From Euonymus europaeus (Eukaryota > Streptophyta > Magnoliopsida > Celastrales > Celastraceae): a stretch of 64,000 bases of DNA. The stretch lies in the NCBI GenBank assembly GCA_963580455.1, contig OY756960.1, positions 23,061,238 to 23,125,237 of the forward strand, given 5' to 3'. The notes below the pieces were generated by a model. The model was given only the letters and a program-made list of their open reading frames with translations. It did no database searches and was not told where the DNA came from. This document shows positions 36,385 through 48,626 of this stretch, piece by piece. The translations under genes and the position numbers were made by a program. Numbering within the stretch: position 1 is the stretch's first letter; each line of letters begins with the position of its first letter.

Positions 36385-39300
36385 ATGGAGACTGCCGGTG
36401 GTGCAGATGTATTTAGACTTGGTAGTGCACGTCAGGGGAGTACAAGCGTCTGGAGGAACGCAACAATGGAAGCTTTCTCTAGGTCTTCAAGAGAAGAAGA
36501 CGACGAAGAAGCACTCAAATGGGCTGCTATTGAGAGACTTCCGACGTACTTAAGAGTGAGGAGAGGCATACTTACTGAATCTGAGGGACCAGCAAGAGAA
36601 ATTGACATTAATGATCTTGGATTCCTTGAAAGAAAGAACCTCTTGGACAGGCTTGTCAAGATTGCCGAGGAAGATAATGAGCGATTCTTGTTGAAGCTCA
36701 AGGAACGCATTGATAGGTAACCTTTCAGTTTCATTAGCTTTAGTTACTAAATTTGTGCAGAGATTGAACTGGGTTATCCTTTATTTTTATTTTTTGTGCG
36801 TTCTCCAAGCGTTTGATGAAATGCTGTGTTTCGTTTCGTTGGGAATCACAGAGTTGGGCTTGATATGCCGACGATTGAAGTCCGGTTTGAGCATTTAAAT
36901 GTGGACGCAGAAGCTTATGTAGGAGGGAGAGCGTTGCCTACCGTTTTCAACTTCTGTGTTAATATGTTAGAGGTAAGTATTGTCTGCTGCTTCTGTTTAT
37001 GTTTTCAGGATATTGATTGAATCTCAGCTCATATTAATCCTTCTGTCTAAAGGGAGTCTTGAACATTCTTCCCATTATTCCGAATCGAAAGAAGCCATTA
37101 CCAATCCTGACCGATATCAGTGGAATCATCAAACCGCGAAGGTATAATTTGAATATATTTCACAGGCTCGGTAATGCCAAAAAACAAATTCAATATAACA
37201 GTATCGATCTGGTTTATGCAGAATGACATTGCTTTTAGGTCCTCCAAGTTCAGGGAAGACCACATTACTACTAGCTTTGGCTGGAAAACTTGATAAAGAT
37301 TTGAAAGTACGTACTCAATAGATTAAAATCGAATATAATCTTTCAAGTTATGATCTAATTTACTTGCCGAACTTCAGGTTTCTGGGAGAGTTACATATAA
37401 TGGACATGGAATGCGAGATTTTGTACCGCAGAGGTCATCGGCTTACATTAGTCAGTATGATCTTCACATACCAGAATTGACCGTAAGAGAAACACTGGAT
37501 TTCTCTGCAAGATTTCAAGGGGTTGGATCTCGTTATGGTCAGTTCAGATAAAAATATAGCTTTGGCATGTTCATTAATAATTTCAGAAGTAAAATTGCTC
37601 TCAGAAAAAAAACTTTTATCGGATTTGGAAATTATGTAGATATGCTGACCGAACTAACAAGGAGGGAGAAAGCCGGAAATATTAAGCCTGATCATGATGT
37701 TGATCTCTACATGAAGGTGAGGAAAATACTGGAAAAATAAATCAGATGTGTTAGTTTCGTTTAAAAAAATGCTTTGCTGCTTCTCACTACACAGGCATCA
37801 GCACTGAACAGCCAGCAGGAGGCAAGTATCGTTACAGATTATTTTCTGAAGGTATTGACTAGAATTTCAGTAACCTGTGCTATTCAGTTATCATGATAAG
37901 ATGATATGGACAATCAAACAAGGTAGATCTGTTTTACATTTTCTCCTCTTTTGTATGTTTTTACTTCCTTTTGCAGATTTTGGGACTTGAAGTATGCGCA
38001 GATACCTTGGTGGGGAATGATATGATAAGAGGCATCTCTGGTGGACAAAAAAAGCGAGTCACAACAGGTACAAGATAATAACAAATAACTATAAATATTT
38101 TTAGTCATTTGGACAGTCCCATTCAACACAAGATTTATGGTCATTTCACTCATTTGTCTGAGTTGATGTTCTGTTGTGTGACATAGGTGAGATGCTGGTT
38201 GGACCAGCTAGAGCACTTTTCATGGATGAGATATCAACTGGTTTGGATAGCTCAACAACATATCAGATAGTGAATTCACTAAGACAATCTATCCACATCC
38301 TCAATGGAACTGCGGTTATCTCTCTCCTTCAGCCGGCACCAGAGGCATATGACCTTTTTGATGATATAATTCTCCTCTCAGATGGCCAAATCGTGTATCA
38401 AGGTCCACGTGAAAATGTGCTCGAATTCTTTGAATACATGGGCTTCAAATGTCCAGAAAGGAAAGGAGTTGCTGACTTTTTACAAGAAGTACTAATTCTA
38501 CTACTGACCACACAAGTCCTGCCTGGTTTATGTTATCAATCTTCTGAATGTATTGAGTATATTTATCAACTTTCTATGGTGGTTTTGCATTAGGTGACAT
38601 CAAGGAAAGATCAAGAGCAGTACTGGATGAAGAGAGACCAGCATTATAGCTTTGTTACTGTAAAGGAATTTGCTGAAGCATTTCAATCATTTCACGTTGG
38701 TCGAAGACTAGGTGATGAACTTGCTGTCCCATTTGACAAATCCAAAGGGCACCCTGCTGCTTTAACAACCAACAAGTATGGTGTCAGCAAGAAGGAATTG
38801 TTGAAAATAAGCATATCAAGAGAATTTCTGCTTATGAAGAGAAACTCATTCTTCTACATTTTTAAATTTGTCCAAGTGAGTAGTAATAATGTTATGGATA
38901 AATTACTTGGTTTAAATTCAGGAATTTACCATTTGAGTTAATAATTTATGGCTTTTTTTTTCTTCTCATTCTACCATTGACAGCTTACCTTTATGGCTAC
39001 CATAACAATGACACTATTTTTCCGAACGGAGATGCACCGGGACACAGTAACTGATGGAGGGATATATCTGGGTGCACTCTTCTTTGCTATTTTAATGATC
39101 ATGTTTAATGGATACGCTGAGCTTGGCATGTCCATCATGAAACTCCCTGTATTCTACAAGCAAAGGGACCTACTCTTCTTTCCTTCATGGGCATATTCTC
39201 TACCTACATGGGTTCTCAAGATTCCGATCACGTTTGTAGAAGTAACCATTTGGGTGATCCTGGTTTATTATGTTATCGGCTTTGATCCAAATATTGAGAG

Positions 39301-42300
39301 GTGATGAAGTCTTGAACAAACGAATTCAAATTTTTAGGATGATGGGTTGTAGGCTTGTAGCGTCTGATGTTTTTTTTTTTTTGTTTTTGTTTTGAAAATG
39401 CAGATTTTTCAGACAATACTTTCTCTTCCTATGCGTTAATCAGATGTCATCAGGATTGTTCCGATTCATGGGGGCTCTGGGAAGGAATATAATTATTGCC
39501 AACACCCTTGGATCATTTGCATTACTTGCAATTTTGGTCATGGGTGGATTCCTTTTATCAAAAGGTGAACTATAAAAGTATAGATATTACTTCTTTTCGT
39601 TGTTTTATTTTATTCTTATAAGTTTTGATAGTAAAGGCTGTTTCTCCTGTTGAACTGAACCAGCTGATATAAAGTCATGGTGGATTTGGGGTTACTGGTT
39701 CTCACCAATGATGTATGCACAGAATGCTATAGCAGTAAATGAGTTTCTCGGGCATAGCTGGAGTCATGTAGGCATTTTCTCCTGAACTTTGAATGATGAA
39801 AACAAACATAAAATAGAAGGCTGATTACAGAATTCAATCAACTGATAATATTTCATTTGTTATAGGTTCCTGCGAATGAAACAGAATCTTTAGGAATTTT
39901 AGTCTTGAAGTCTCGCGCATTTCCTACTGAAGCAAATTGGTATTGGATTGGATCGGGAGCTTTAATAGGATATTGTATTGTTTTCAATCTCCTCTGCATT
40001 GTTGCTCTTAAGTACTTGAATCGTAAGTATTACGGTCCTCCTACATTCTCCCAATTTTTTCTAAGTTTTATTGCCGTTGTTCTGAAATGAAGAAACATAC
40101 TACAGCCTTTGGGAAACCTCAGGCAGTAATATCCAAAGAAGACTCGGCTGAGAAGATTCCTAGTAAAGCCGGAGAGCCTGTTGAGCTATCAAATAGGGGT
40201 AAGGTCTCCTCCAGGTGAATAATAGTCTTTTCTTGTTTCAACTTCAAGCAATAGTTTAAACAGCGTTGTAACAATGCAGAAAGAGGGAGTGCAAGTAGAA
40301 GAAATGTTTCATCTAGGACTTTGTCATCACGGGCAGGTAGTTTAGAAGAACGTAACCGCAAGCGTGGGATGGCTCTTCCTTTTGAACCACTTTCCATCAC
40401 TTTTGATGATATCAAATATTCTGTAGATATGCCACAGGTATCCCCCCAGATCTCATCTAATAGGCTACACTAGACAGGTCACAGTTGTTTCATACAAAGT
40501 TATGACATCTACTAAGTATGACACCTCTGCTAATTTCGGTGCCTGCATCTGTACTTACTGTTTGCAGGAAATGAAAGATCATGGAGTTACTGAGGATCGT
40601 TTAGAACTTTTGAAAGGTGTGAGTGGTGCTTTTAGGCCCGGTGTTCTAACAGCTCTAATGGGTGTTAGTGGTGCTGGCAAGACTACTTTGATGGATGTTC
40701 TGGCTGGAAGGAAAACGGGGGGTTATATTGAGGGAAACATCAAAATCTCTGGGTATCCTAAGAAGCAAGAAACTTTTGCTCGCATTGCAGGTTATTGTGA
40801 GCAAAATGATATTCATTCCCCTCACGTCACAGTCTATGAATCCTTGGTTTATTCTGCGTGGCTTCGATTATCACCTGATGTCAAGTCTGATACCCGCAAG
40901 GTAAAAAAGAAGTTGATCAGCATTCAAGTTATTCGATACTCTCTGTGTCTTGTTGTTGATTCTAACCGAAATGATGGTCTTCAGATGTTTGTTGAAGAAG
41001 TCATGGAGCTTGTTGAGCTGACCCCATTGAGGGAGGCACTTGTTGGATTGCCTGGAGTTAATGGCCTTTCAACCGAGCAGCGCAAGAGGTTGACAATTGC
41101 AGTTGAGCTCGTCGCTAACCCATCTATAATTTTCATGGATGAACCGACCTCTGGACTTGACGCCAGGGCAGCAGCAATAGTAATGAGGACAGTAAGGAAC
41201 ACGGTGGACACCGGAAGAACTGTTGTCTGCACTATCCACCAGCCAAGCATAGATATATTTGATGCTTTTGATGAGGTGAGATAATAACATGTTCAACTGA
41301 GGGACCAATATTTTCTCCATTGATTTTCATCTACTATATGAAAGTTGAAAGCACTACATCTTGTTGCAGCTATTTTTGTTGAAAAGGGGAGGCGAAGAAA
41401 TATATGTTGGTCCATTAGGCCACCATTCTTCACAACTGATCGAGTATTTTCAGGTAACAAAAGGAAGTACGTTGTATGAAACTCTTTTCCATATATTCTG
41501 ATAAAAGGCTGATTTTTTTTTCTTCTGTTTTTGATCAAAGGGAATGGAAGGAGTTCCAAGGATTAAGGACGGATACAATCCTGCGACTTGGATGTTAGAG
41601 GTTACTTCAGCAGCACAAGAAGCAGCTCTGGGAGTCAACTTCACAGAAATATACAGGAACTCAGAGCTATATAGGTAGAGCTACATTCAAACCTGCTATT
41701 GTGGATTTAATTGAACAATCTCTTCAATCTTCTGACCAACTCTTCAATATGTGAAATGACTGAAATTGCCTGAACTTGAATCATAATTTTTAATGATCTT
41801 ACCGAAGCTTAATGAAATTTTCGTAGTCTAGTCATTGATGAGGTATTAATTTTCGATGATTCAGGAGAAATAAAGCCTTGGTGAAGGAATTAAGTGTGCC
41901 TGCACCAGGTTCCAAGGATCTATACTTCCCAACTCAATATTCACAATCATTCTTCACACAGTCTATGGCTTGTCTATGGAAGCAATATAAGTCATATTGG
42001 AGAAACCCACCATACACTGCGGTCCGATTCCTATTCACAACTTTCATTGCTATACTGTTCGGGACGATATTCTGGGATTTAGGCACAAAAAGGTACAAAG
42101 AAGCTCAAGATATTGGATGATTGTGTCATGGTTTATACTATTTCTCCAATTTAAGGTGACTTCTTGTGAATTACAGAAAAAGGCAACAAGATCTCAACAA
42201 TGCAATGGGTTCTATGTATGCTGCTGTTCTCTTCATAGGAGTGCAGAATGCTTCATCAGTGCAGCCAGTGGTGGCTATTGAGAGAACAGTCTTTTATAGA

Positions 42301-43037
42301 GAAAGAGCAGCTGGAATGTATTCAGCAATGCCTTATGCCTTTGGTCAAGTAAAAAACCAGTTGTGCTTACTAGAATTTGATAAGGTAAACTTACAATTTA
42401 AGTCAAAATAATCGGTTTCCTCAAAATTTGTTATGCAGGTCATGATCGAGATCCCATACATTTTCGTTCAAACTATTGTATACGGGGTTATTGTATACGC
42501 TATGATAGGGTTTGACTGGACAGTTGCAAAGTTCATCTGGTATGTCTTCTTCATGTACTTCACCTTCCTATACTTCACTTTCTACGGCATGATGACGGTG
42601 GCCGTTACTCCCAACCACAACATTGCTGCCATTGTCTCCTCCGCCTTTTACGGATTATGGAACCTTTTCTCTGGTTTCATTGTTCCAAAAACAGTAAGCA
42701 CATTCATATCTCCTCTCGTACTCAGTTTCAAATTTCCCCGGAGAGACCCACTAATGGTTTTATACTTGTGTTGTGACAGAGGATACCGGGGTGGTGGAAA
42801 TGGTACTACTACCTGTCCCCTGTTTCATGGACATTGTATGGACTAGTTACTTCGCAGTTTGGAAACATAGAAGAAGAAATGGAGAGTGGAGTAAGAGTAA
42901 GTCAATTTGTTAACGATTACTTCGGGTTTGATCATGACTTCTTACCAGGCGTTGCGGTCATAATCGTTGGGATTGCAGTACTCTTTGGCTTCATCTTTGG
43001 CCTGTCAATTAAAGTATTCAACTTCCAGAGAAGATAG
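36385..43037 (+). CDS. PDR1: Full-size PDR-type ABC transporter (ABCG), tandem copy 1
   Basis: 24 exons (first 36385-36716, last 42780-43037), all GT-AG; the summed phase closes exactly at 1446 residues. Order is NBD1-TMD1-NBD2-TMD2. NBD1 has Walker [10 protein letters not shown] (~residue 190), signature [19 protein letters not shown] and Walker [20 protein letters not shown]1 is followed by a linker with [19 protein letters not shown]2 has [21 protein letters not shown] (first 20 residues quoted as [20 protein letters not shown]), the degenerate signature [19 protein letters not shown] and [17 protein letters not shown]2 ends [13 protein letters not shown]. Plasma-membrane exporters of this group (tobacco PDR1, Arabidopsis ABCG40 relatives) move terpenoids, hormones or defence compounds; the substrate here is unknown. 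PDR1 is a group-level label only. Confidence 0.95.
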
Positions 43038-43690
43038 GACTGTACTATATAGGTATTTCGAGACTGTAAGAAGCAATCAATCCTTTATCATGGGTTTTGT
43101 TCAATTTTTTATGTAATATTTGAAAGGAACAAGAAATCTGAATAAGAGTACACAAACTGGATTGAAATTGCTTACCTTATTATTCAACAGGGATCACGTC
43201 TAGGCTATACATACAGCAACGTGCATAACTGAAACAATCAAAAGCTAAACAGATTCCTAGAGACTAGGTCACACTTCCTAAAGTCAAGGACATTATTAAC
43301 TGAAGGTAAATCCTAACAATATTTGTGTATCGTACAAAGAGTCTTACATCACCTCCGCTACCTTTTCTCTTCATATTATGTGTTTAGTCCTATAAGTAGG
43401 TTTCTGGATTGAGCCTTCAAATCACTGGTCTGTTGATCCGAAACCCGCAAAAAATGTAAAAGGATTGGTTGCTGACAAGTCAATTTAGAAGGAATACAGG
43501 CCTCCCATGAATGATTGAATCCATCCCAAGAACAACAAGTGCCCAACACAAAATAAATCAAAAAAATTTGACGAGAAATTATGTTACAGTCAGAACTCAA
43601 ATTCTCTCAATGGCTAAGCTACAGTTAGAGACGCACATCAGCAAAAGAAGGATGGGAGTTGGCGAGGCTGGAAAAGCATTCCTCATCATT
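43038..43690. other. 3' flank of ABCG copy 1 (end of duplicated block)
   Basis: Bases 43370-43560 match 55440-55710 downstream of copy 2 (TAAGTAGGT-TCTGGATTGAGCC, AAGTCAATTTAGAAGGAATACA). A ~75-base stretch present in copy 2 is missing here. Homology ends near 43560, which sets the 3' breakpoint of the duplicated block. No gene. Confidence 0.6.
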
Positions 43691-44545
43691 TCAACTCTTC
43701 AAGCTATCCAAAAAGCTTTGCAACTGCCTTAAAGTTAAACCCCTCAGCAGAAAAGCCCGTTTGCACTCTAGAACGAAAGGAGCAACTAGGTTAGGGGGAG
43801 ACTGGTATTGGAAGCAGAACACAACAGCTGATAAGTTATCACAACTTTTACTCTGATGATGCAGGAATTACGCCCATGCCCCGCACTCCCAGTAGGAGGA
43901 ATTCGGCGTGCGCTCTTTGAGCGTTTCACGTATCGGACCCTCACACTCCTGGTAGCGGGAACACGCACTACCCATCAAGCTAGCTTGGTGGTAGTGGGTC
44001 TCTCCCCCATGCCTTGGTGAAGGAGTTCGAGCCCCCGCAAACGCGGCATGTGCTGGTTCACCTCTGGAGATAGCCTTTACCGGCCCAGGTAGCCCATGAG
44101 GCCACAGTGAAGAGGGGGGATGTCCATGGAGGTGGGGCTTAGCCCAGAGCAGGCCTCTACCCATGATGTACGGATGGCCCATGGGCGTAATTCCTGCATC
44201 ATCATACTCTTTGAATCTTCATCCACAAGATCCTTGCTGCATATGGCAGGGTCATTATGTTCCTGCATATGGCAGGGTCTTTAGTCATGACTTCAGGATC
44301 CGCACGTAGTGGCCCACCATCTGTACCCTTCATGTCTTCCAAGTGCCAGTCTCCCAAAGCACGAGCCACATTGAGTTGTCCATTAAGGTAACCATCACAG
44401 ACAGAGCCCCAATAAGCCTTAACGTGCTCTCTCCTTGTTGCAGATTGGCTCATGATCCCTAGACATTTCAACAGACTTACCACGACGACACAAAACTGCT
44501 TGACAATCTCCAGATCGAATTAGCCACAACCAACAATCGGCCATG
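43691..44545 (-). pseudogene. Protein phosphatase 2C pseudogene, C-terminal half, interrupted by an insertion
   Basis: Minus-strand reading gives PP2C landmarks in order: GRLLVVANS and SGDCQAVLCRRGKSVEMSRD (in different frames), HEPICNKERAR, CDGYLNGQLNVARALGDWH, GGPLRADPEV, then after a loss HNDPAICSKDLVDEDSK. The reading resumes at SCDNLSAVVFCFQ and runs to LQSFLDSLKS* (TGA ending at 43691). The family is Mg/Mn-dependent Ser/Thr phosphatases. The DEFLI...SDGIWDV metal-binding segment is missing, with the repeat GACCCTGCCATATGCAG on both sides of the join. Frameshifts occur near 44410 and 44510. A 351-bp element sits between SK and SCDN. No intron was recognised in this half, so a retrocopy is possible but not proven. 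Confidence 0.85.
43854..44204. mobile_element. 351-bp GC-rich element: perfect 25-bp inverted ends, TG...CA, 5-bp target duplication
   Basis: The element begins TGATGATGCAGGAATTACGC and its last 25 bases (44180-44204) are the exact reverse complement of its first 25 (43854-43878). Host TACTC occurs at 43849-43853 and 44205-44209. TG...CA ends and a 5-bp duplication fit a solo LTR of a short retroelement; 25-bp perfect inverted ends are unusual for that. Inside, TAGCTTGGTGG (43981) and GAGTTCGAGCC (44023) resemble tRNA A and B boxes in the right order. It contains no coding. It interrupts PP2C codons precisely: removing it and one TACTC joins the frame. Confidence 0.85.
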
Positions 44546-44743
44546 TGGAACTGATTAACAAACATGTAATAAAACAACTTGTACGCTACATTCAGTCATC
44601 AATCAACATTCCAGCCAAAGTACTCCGAAATCCCGGTTGTTTAGGCAGACGTTCAGATTTAGACATATGGTGGGTGTATCAGATAAATTTAACATGTACC
44701 CATCATACGGGACCCGGGAATTTTATTATTCTAATGAAATGCA

Positions 44744-46199
44744 TGTTAGATATATGTCATGTATAATTAATTTATATGATCATATTTGGTACGTATATAA
44801 TAATAGTACCGTATTAGTTAAAATAATAAATGTCAGTTTATTATATATTTGATATTCTTATTTAATAGTTATATTAAATATGTCCATAGATATTTGTTAG
44901 AAACTTCATTCTCAAGAGTTGAGAATATGAGTAATGAGTGATATCTAGTATAAATATCTTAAATAAAATTCCTGATTGTATAATTATTAATTGGACAATA
45001 ATAATTCGGAAGAGCAATATACTGTTTGTTTCCTATAATGATAGTGTTGTGAGTCTCATGCAATTTAATATGAGATATTAGAACAAACAGTATGAAAGAT
45101 TTATTGTTGAATAAATGCTTCGAACATGACTTGCTAAATAATGAATGACATGGAGGTTTATTTTATTGTCAATAATTTATTATTTATTTACGGTTGTGTA
45201 AATAATCCTTAAACCTGAAATGACATAGAAGTCTTGTATATGGGTGATCAAATTTTGTTAATGTGGAGAATATTTATTCATTGAATAAATATTGACATTC
45301 GATAGATTTGGTTAGTTATATATCCATCATCTCGAAATAAACGAGGATAATATCATATGTGATCTAGATATTTAATGACACAGAAAATCCTTGACCGATG
45401 TTACATGATTAATGAAAAGGTGATTTCATTATTTTTTTTGTTAATAAACTATTGGATCTGACATATAATTGAGTTAGTGGATTTGATGGATATCCATGAT
45501 CTTTACTCAATTGAGATATTGTACAGTGGAAAGATTCAATTATATAATAATTGTAATTAAATGTTCATATGAAAGTATTCATCATTGATTGAATAGTCAT
45601 GATATACTGCTAGGCGTCACTTGTGGTTTATAAGAAATGATTAAAAATATTTTAATTAATATCAAAGAATTTGATATTATTCTTATTCTCAATCGGTAAT
45701 GAACTTAGAAAGTCACAAATAAAGGAATCACGAACATTGTTAAGCTAAGGTTGGAAAGGAGAATTGTGTTGATTCGATGATTAACATGAGATGAAAATTA
45801 TCGAATTATTAATTAAATACAAATTTATTGTAAATCAGAATTAATCCAACTGATTAATGTACACTGCTAGTACATTTGTCATTAGAGTGGGCCATAATTT
45901 AATTAATAATGTATTATAATAATATATATTGTTGACACCTAATCGGAGTGTCGGCAATTGAATTTTATAAATGGTATGTTTTTTGATACACAAAATAAAA
46001 CTTCTATTATTGATTAGAGAATCAACTTAGAAAATTTATATATTTAGAAATTTTTCAAAGGCTCCAGGGCTTGATTTTGTAGTTCCGGTGGATGGCCTAG
46101 GACCTCAGCACTATCGGAGATCAACCGAGGCGGTATTCTGATCAAGCACGCTACAAAGATAACGTTTTCACTGAGTATTTTGTGTATCGATTGCTAACA
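44744..46199. mobile_element. Candidate solo LTR, 1456 bp
   Basis: It begins TGTTAGATATATG and ends TTGCTAACA, giving inverted TGTTAG/CTAACA ends. It is flanked by ATGCA (44739-44743) and ATGGA (46200-46204), a 5-bp duplication with one mismatch. The content is AT-rich and non-coding, with GATATACTGCTAGGCGTCAC, a motif I associate with plant LTRs but cannot name firmly. No internal retroelement genes are present. Confidence 0.55.
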
Positions 46200-47639
46200 A
46201 TGGATGCACTAGAATCTGAAGTGTAAACAAGCAAATGAAGCTTCACACCACTTTATTAGTTTATTGTATAACTTCACATGTACTCTAGTGAGGCCGGTTT
46301 TCATTGAGCTAAGCAGTAGCTAGGCACAACTTTTTAAAGTGGCACAGAAGTTCAATTGTTCAAATGAGTTCATCTTATTGAATGGTGATAAAGTTGTTCA
46401 TTTTATATTCAAATTAAACCCAGGCGCAAACGAGAGGTAGGTAAACATCTAAGAGATCCACCACGCATTATATAAGCTAGAATCATTCCAGAATACTGAC
46501 TTGAACGTAAGAAACAACATGAATGGGAGTTTCAATCTGTAAGCCAGCGAATTCAGGAGACAGAGAAGACTGATTATCCAGTACTCATCAAACATAAATG
46601 GATGTCAAACGAATGTACACTGGACTGACTTCGAAAGAATGAACACTAACCTCCCAAGAACAACAGCCACAGCACACCAATGTTGAGGAACCAGAGGCAA
46701 GATCAGCATATATCCAAGGACGAGCAATCCAAGGTAAAAGCAGTATCAATTTGTACGGACGCAAAAAACAAGTACCCTTTCAATCTCCCGAGGGAAGTCT
46801 TCGCCCTCAACAATTAATCTTGGCAGATGATAGAAGCATGCTTTCCTCCGTGTCCATCGATCAAATACCTGATAATCAACATAAAACTGTCATTTTCCAA
46901 AAATATAATCAGTCAATATACACAAGATGTAAAAATCAGCATTACAGATCATGAAGAGAATCTATGACTTGAAAACAACATTCATAGCAGCATCCACCAC
47001 CAGCATAGAGGTACTACATACCACCTGCTTCAGCAGAACACTGCCTACGTACCTCCACTTCCATAACAATGACATATGGATATAGCACAGACACCTCTTT
47101 CAACTGCCACAGCCAATTCTTCTTCACAGCTGACCAGCTCCATATATATCATTGACACAACCAAGAATTATATATTTGCTAACAACCATATATCCCAAGT
47201 ACATCGTGACATGAGATAGGGTTACAGAGCATTCCTTTACATCGATCCTACCGTGACCTACCCAACTGAAATGAGAACTCGTAGCTAGATCACCACATAT
47301 ATATATATATATAGACGTATTTTGGAAGTTGTATCATGAATGTTTAATTATATGCAATATTATGTCTTTTAGGTGTTGGCTATTACAATCTTTTTGAATA
47401 CATTTAATAATATCTAAAAAAGAGAGAGGCAAATTTAGGAGAAAACAATTATTTTATTGATTAATATTTTCTGCTATATTCTATTTTCCATTAGATATTT
47501 AGTTTGAAAATTAGTTGAAGGAATTAATTAATTAATACAGTAAGAAAAATTAAATTAATTAGGAGAGAAAAAAAAGGTGTCTTAATTGTACTTTTATATA
47601 TAGTATGATTTTATTTTATATATTGTATGATTAGAAGTT
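46200..47639. other. Spacer between ABCG copies, possible exon relics
   Basis: On the minus strand, 46760-46870 reads FDRWTRRKACFYHLPRLIV and 46650-46730 reads LLVLGYMLILPLVP. Both look exon-like, but I cannot match them to a family or join them in one frame. AATAAA-type signals (minus) near 46250 would suit a 3' end. This is a weak case for a relic of an unidentified gene. Confidence 0.25.
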
Positions 47640-48626
47640 CAGTTCTATAATAATCTTAATTAATGTATTGAATGTCGTGTTAATGTCGAATTCTAGCATC
47701 TGAGTAGTGATTCAATGCATTCCTCCAACATTTTAGGCGATAATATTGTCTAATAAGTTAGATTTAATTTTCAAATTAAAAAATATAAAAATAATTGCCT
47801 AAATATCTTCATGAAGGGATATGAAAAATAATGGATGGTGGAGGGAGGCTTACGTAAGCACATACGCACACCCCCATGGACCATGACTTATGACTTATCT
47901 TCTTCTTCTTCTTCTTTTTATTTATTTATTTATTTTTCATATTTAATGTTTTCTTGTCAAATAATGCATGTGTCGGCTTTTCTGTTTGTGGCAGACATAT
48001 TAATTTAGATATTTGGTGTTAATTATGTTTCAAAAAGTCAAATTTGCACTGCGGTGAAGATGGTCGTGCACGGCGAAAAGTCATTGTCATCCAAACTCAG
48101 TCAAATATTTCGCACCTGCGGTCTTGTCTACGGTCAAACTGCATGCAATAGTAAAGAAATACATATTTATTTATATATATAAAAGCTTCTAGAATGGAAG
48201 AAAAGAAAAAAAAGAAAAAAAAATCCATCAAACAAACTCTAATACTCACCCAAGATATTTTATGTAACAAAATATTTTATTTTAGTGTGTAAAGAAAAAT
48301 AATAAAAAAAATCTTCCAACTTGGTTGGCCCCTTTATTCCACGACAAATTTGAAATTTCAAAATTATATTCACGCGTCCTTCACTTTCCTTCTTCTTTCT
48401 TTTTTTCCCATATCTTGACGAGTTCTTGCATTTTGTTGTCTCTGTGGTAGAATATGTATATATATGTATCAATCAGATGGCATCCTCCGTTAAGCTGAAT
48501 CAAAATATTGTCAAATCTCTCTGCAGAAACAAGATTGAAATAGATATTTGCGGATACTCGGCTGTTGATTTGATTCTGCTTTACAATTTTATCTTGAATC
48601 AGTAACTCTCGTTTGGTTGGATAGAA
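47640..48626 (+). promoter_or_regulatory. Upstream region of ABCG copy 2
   Basis: It is collinear with the upstream region of copy 1 but with different gaps. Two W-box cores read on the minus strand, in CAGTCAAAT (~48098) and CGGTCAAAC (~48131). A long CTT/TTTA tract lies at 47897-47935. The promoters have diverged more than the coding regions, so expression may differ. Confidence 0.45.

Noticed and set aside
40981..41320. Antisense frames within ABCG exon 18 (also 53147-53603)
   Set aside because: They are shadows of the conserved NBD2 coding sequence, repeated in both copies for that reason.
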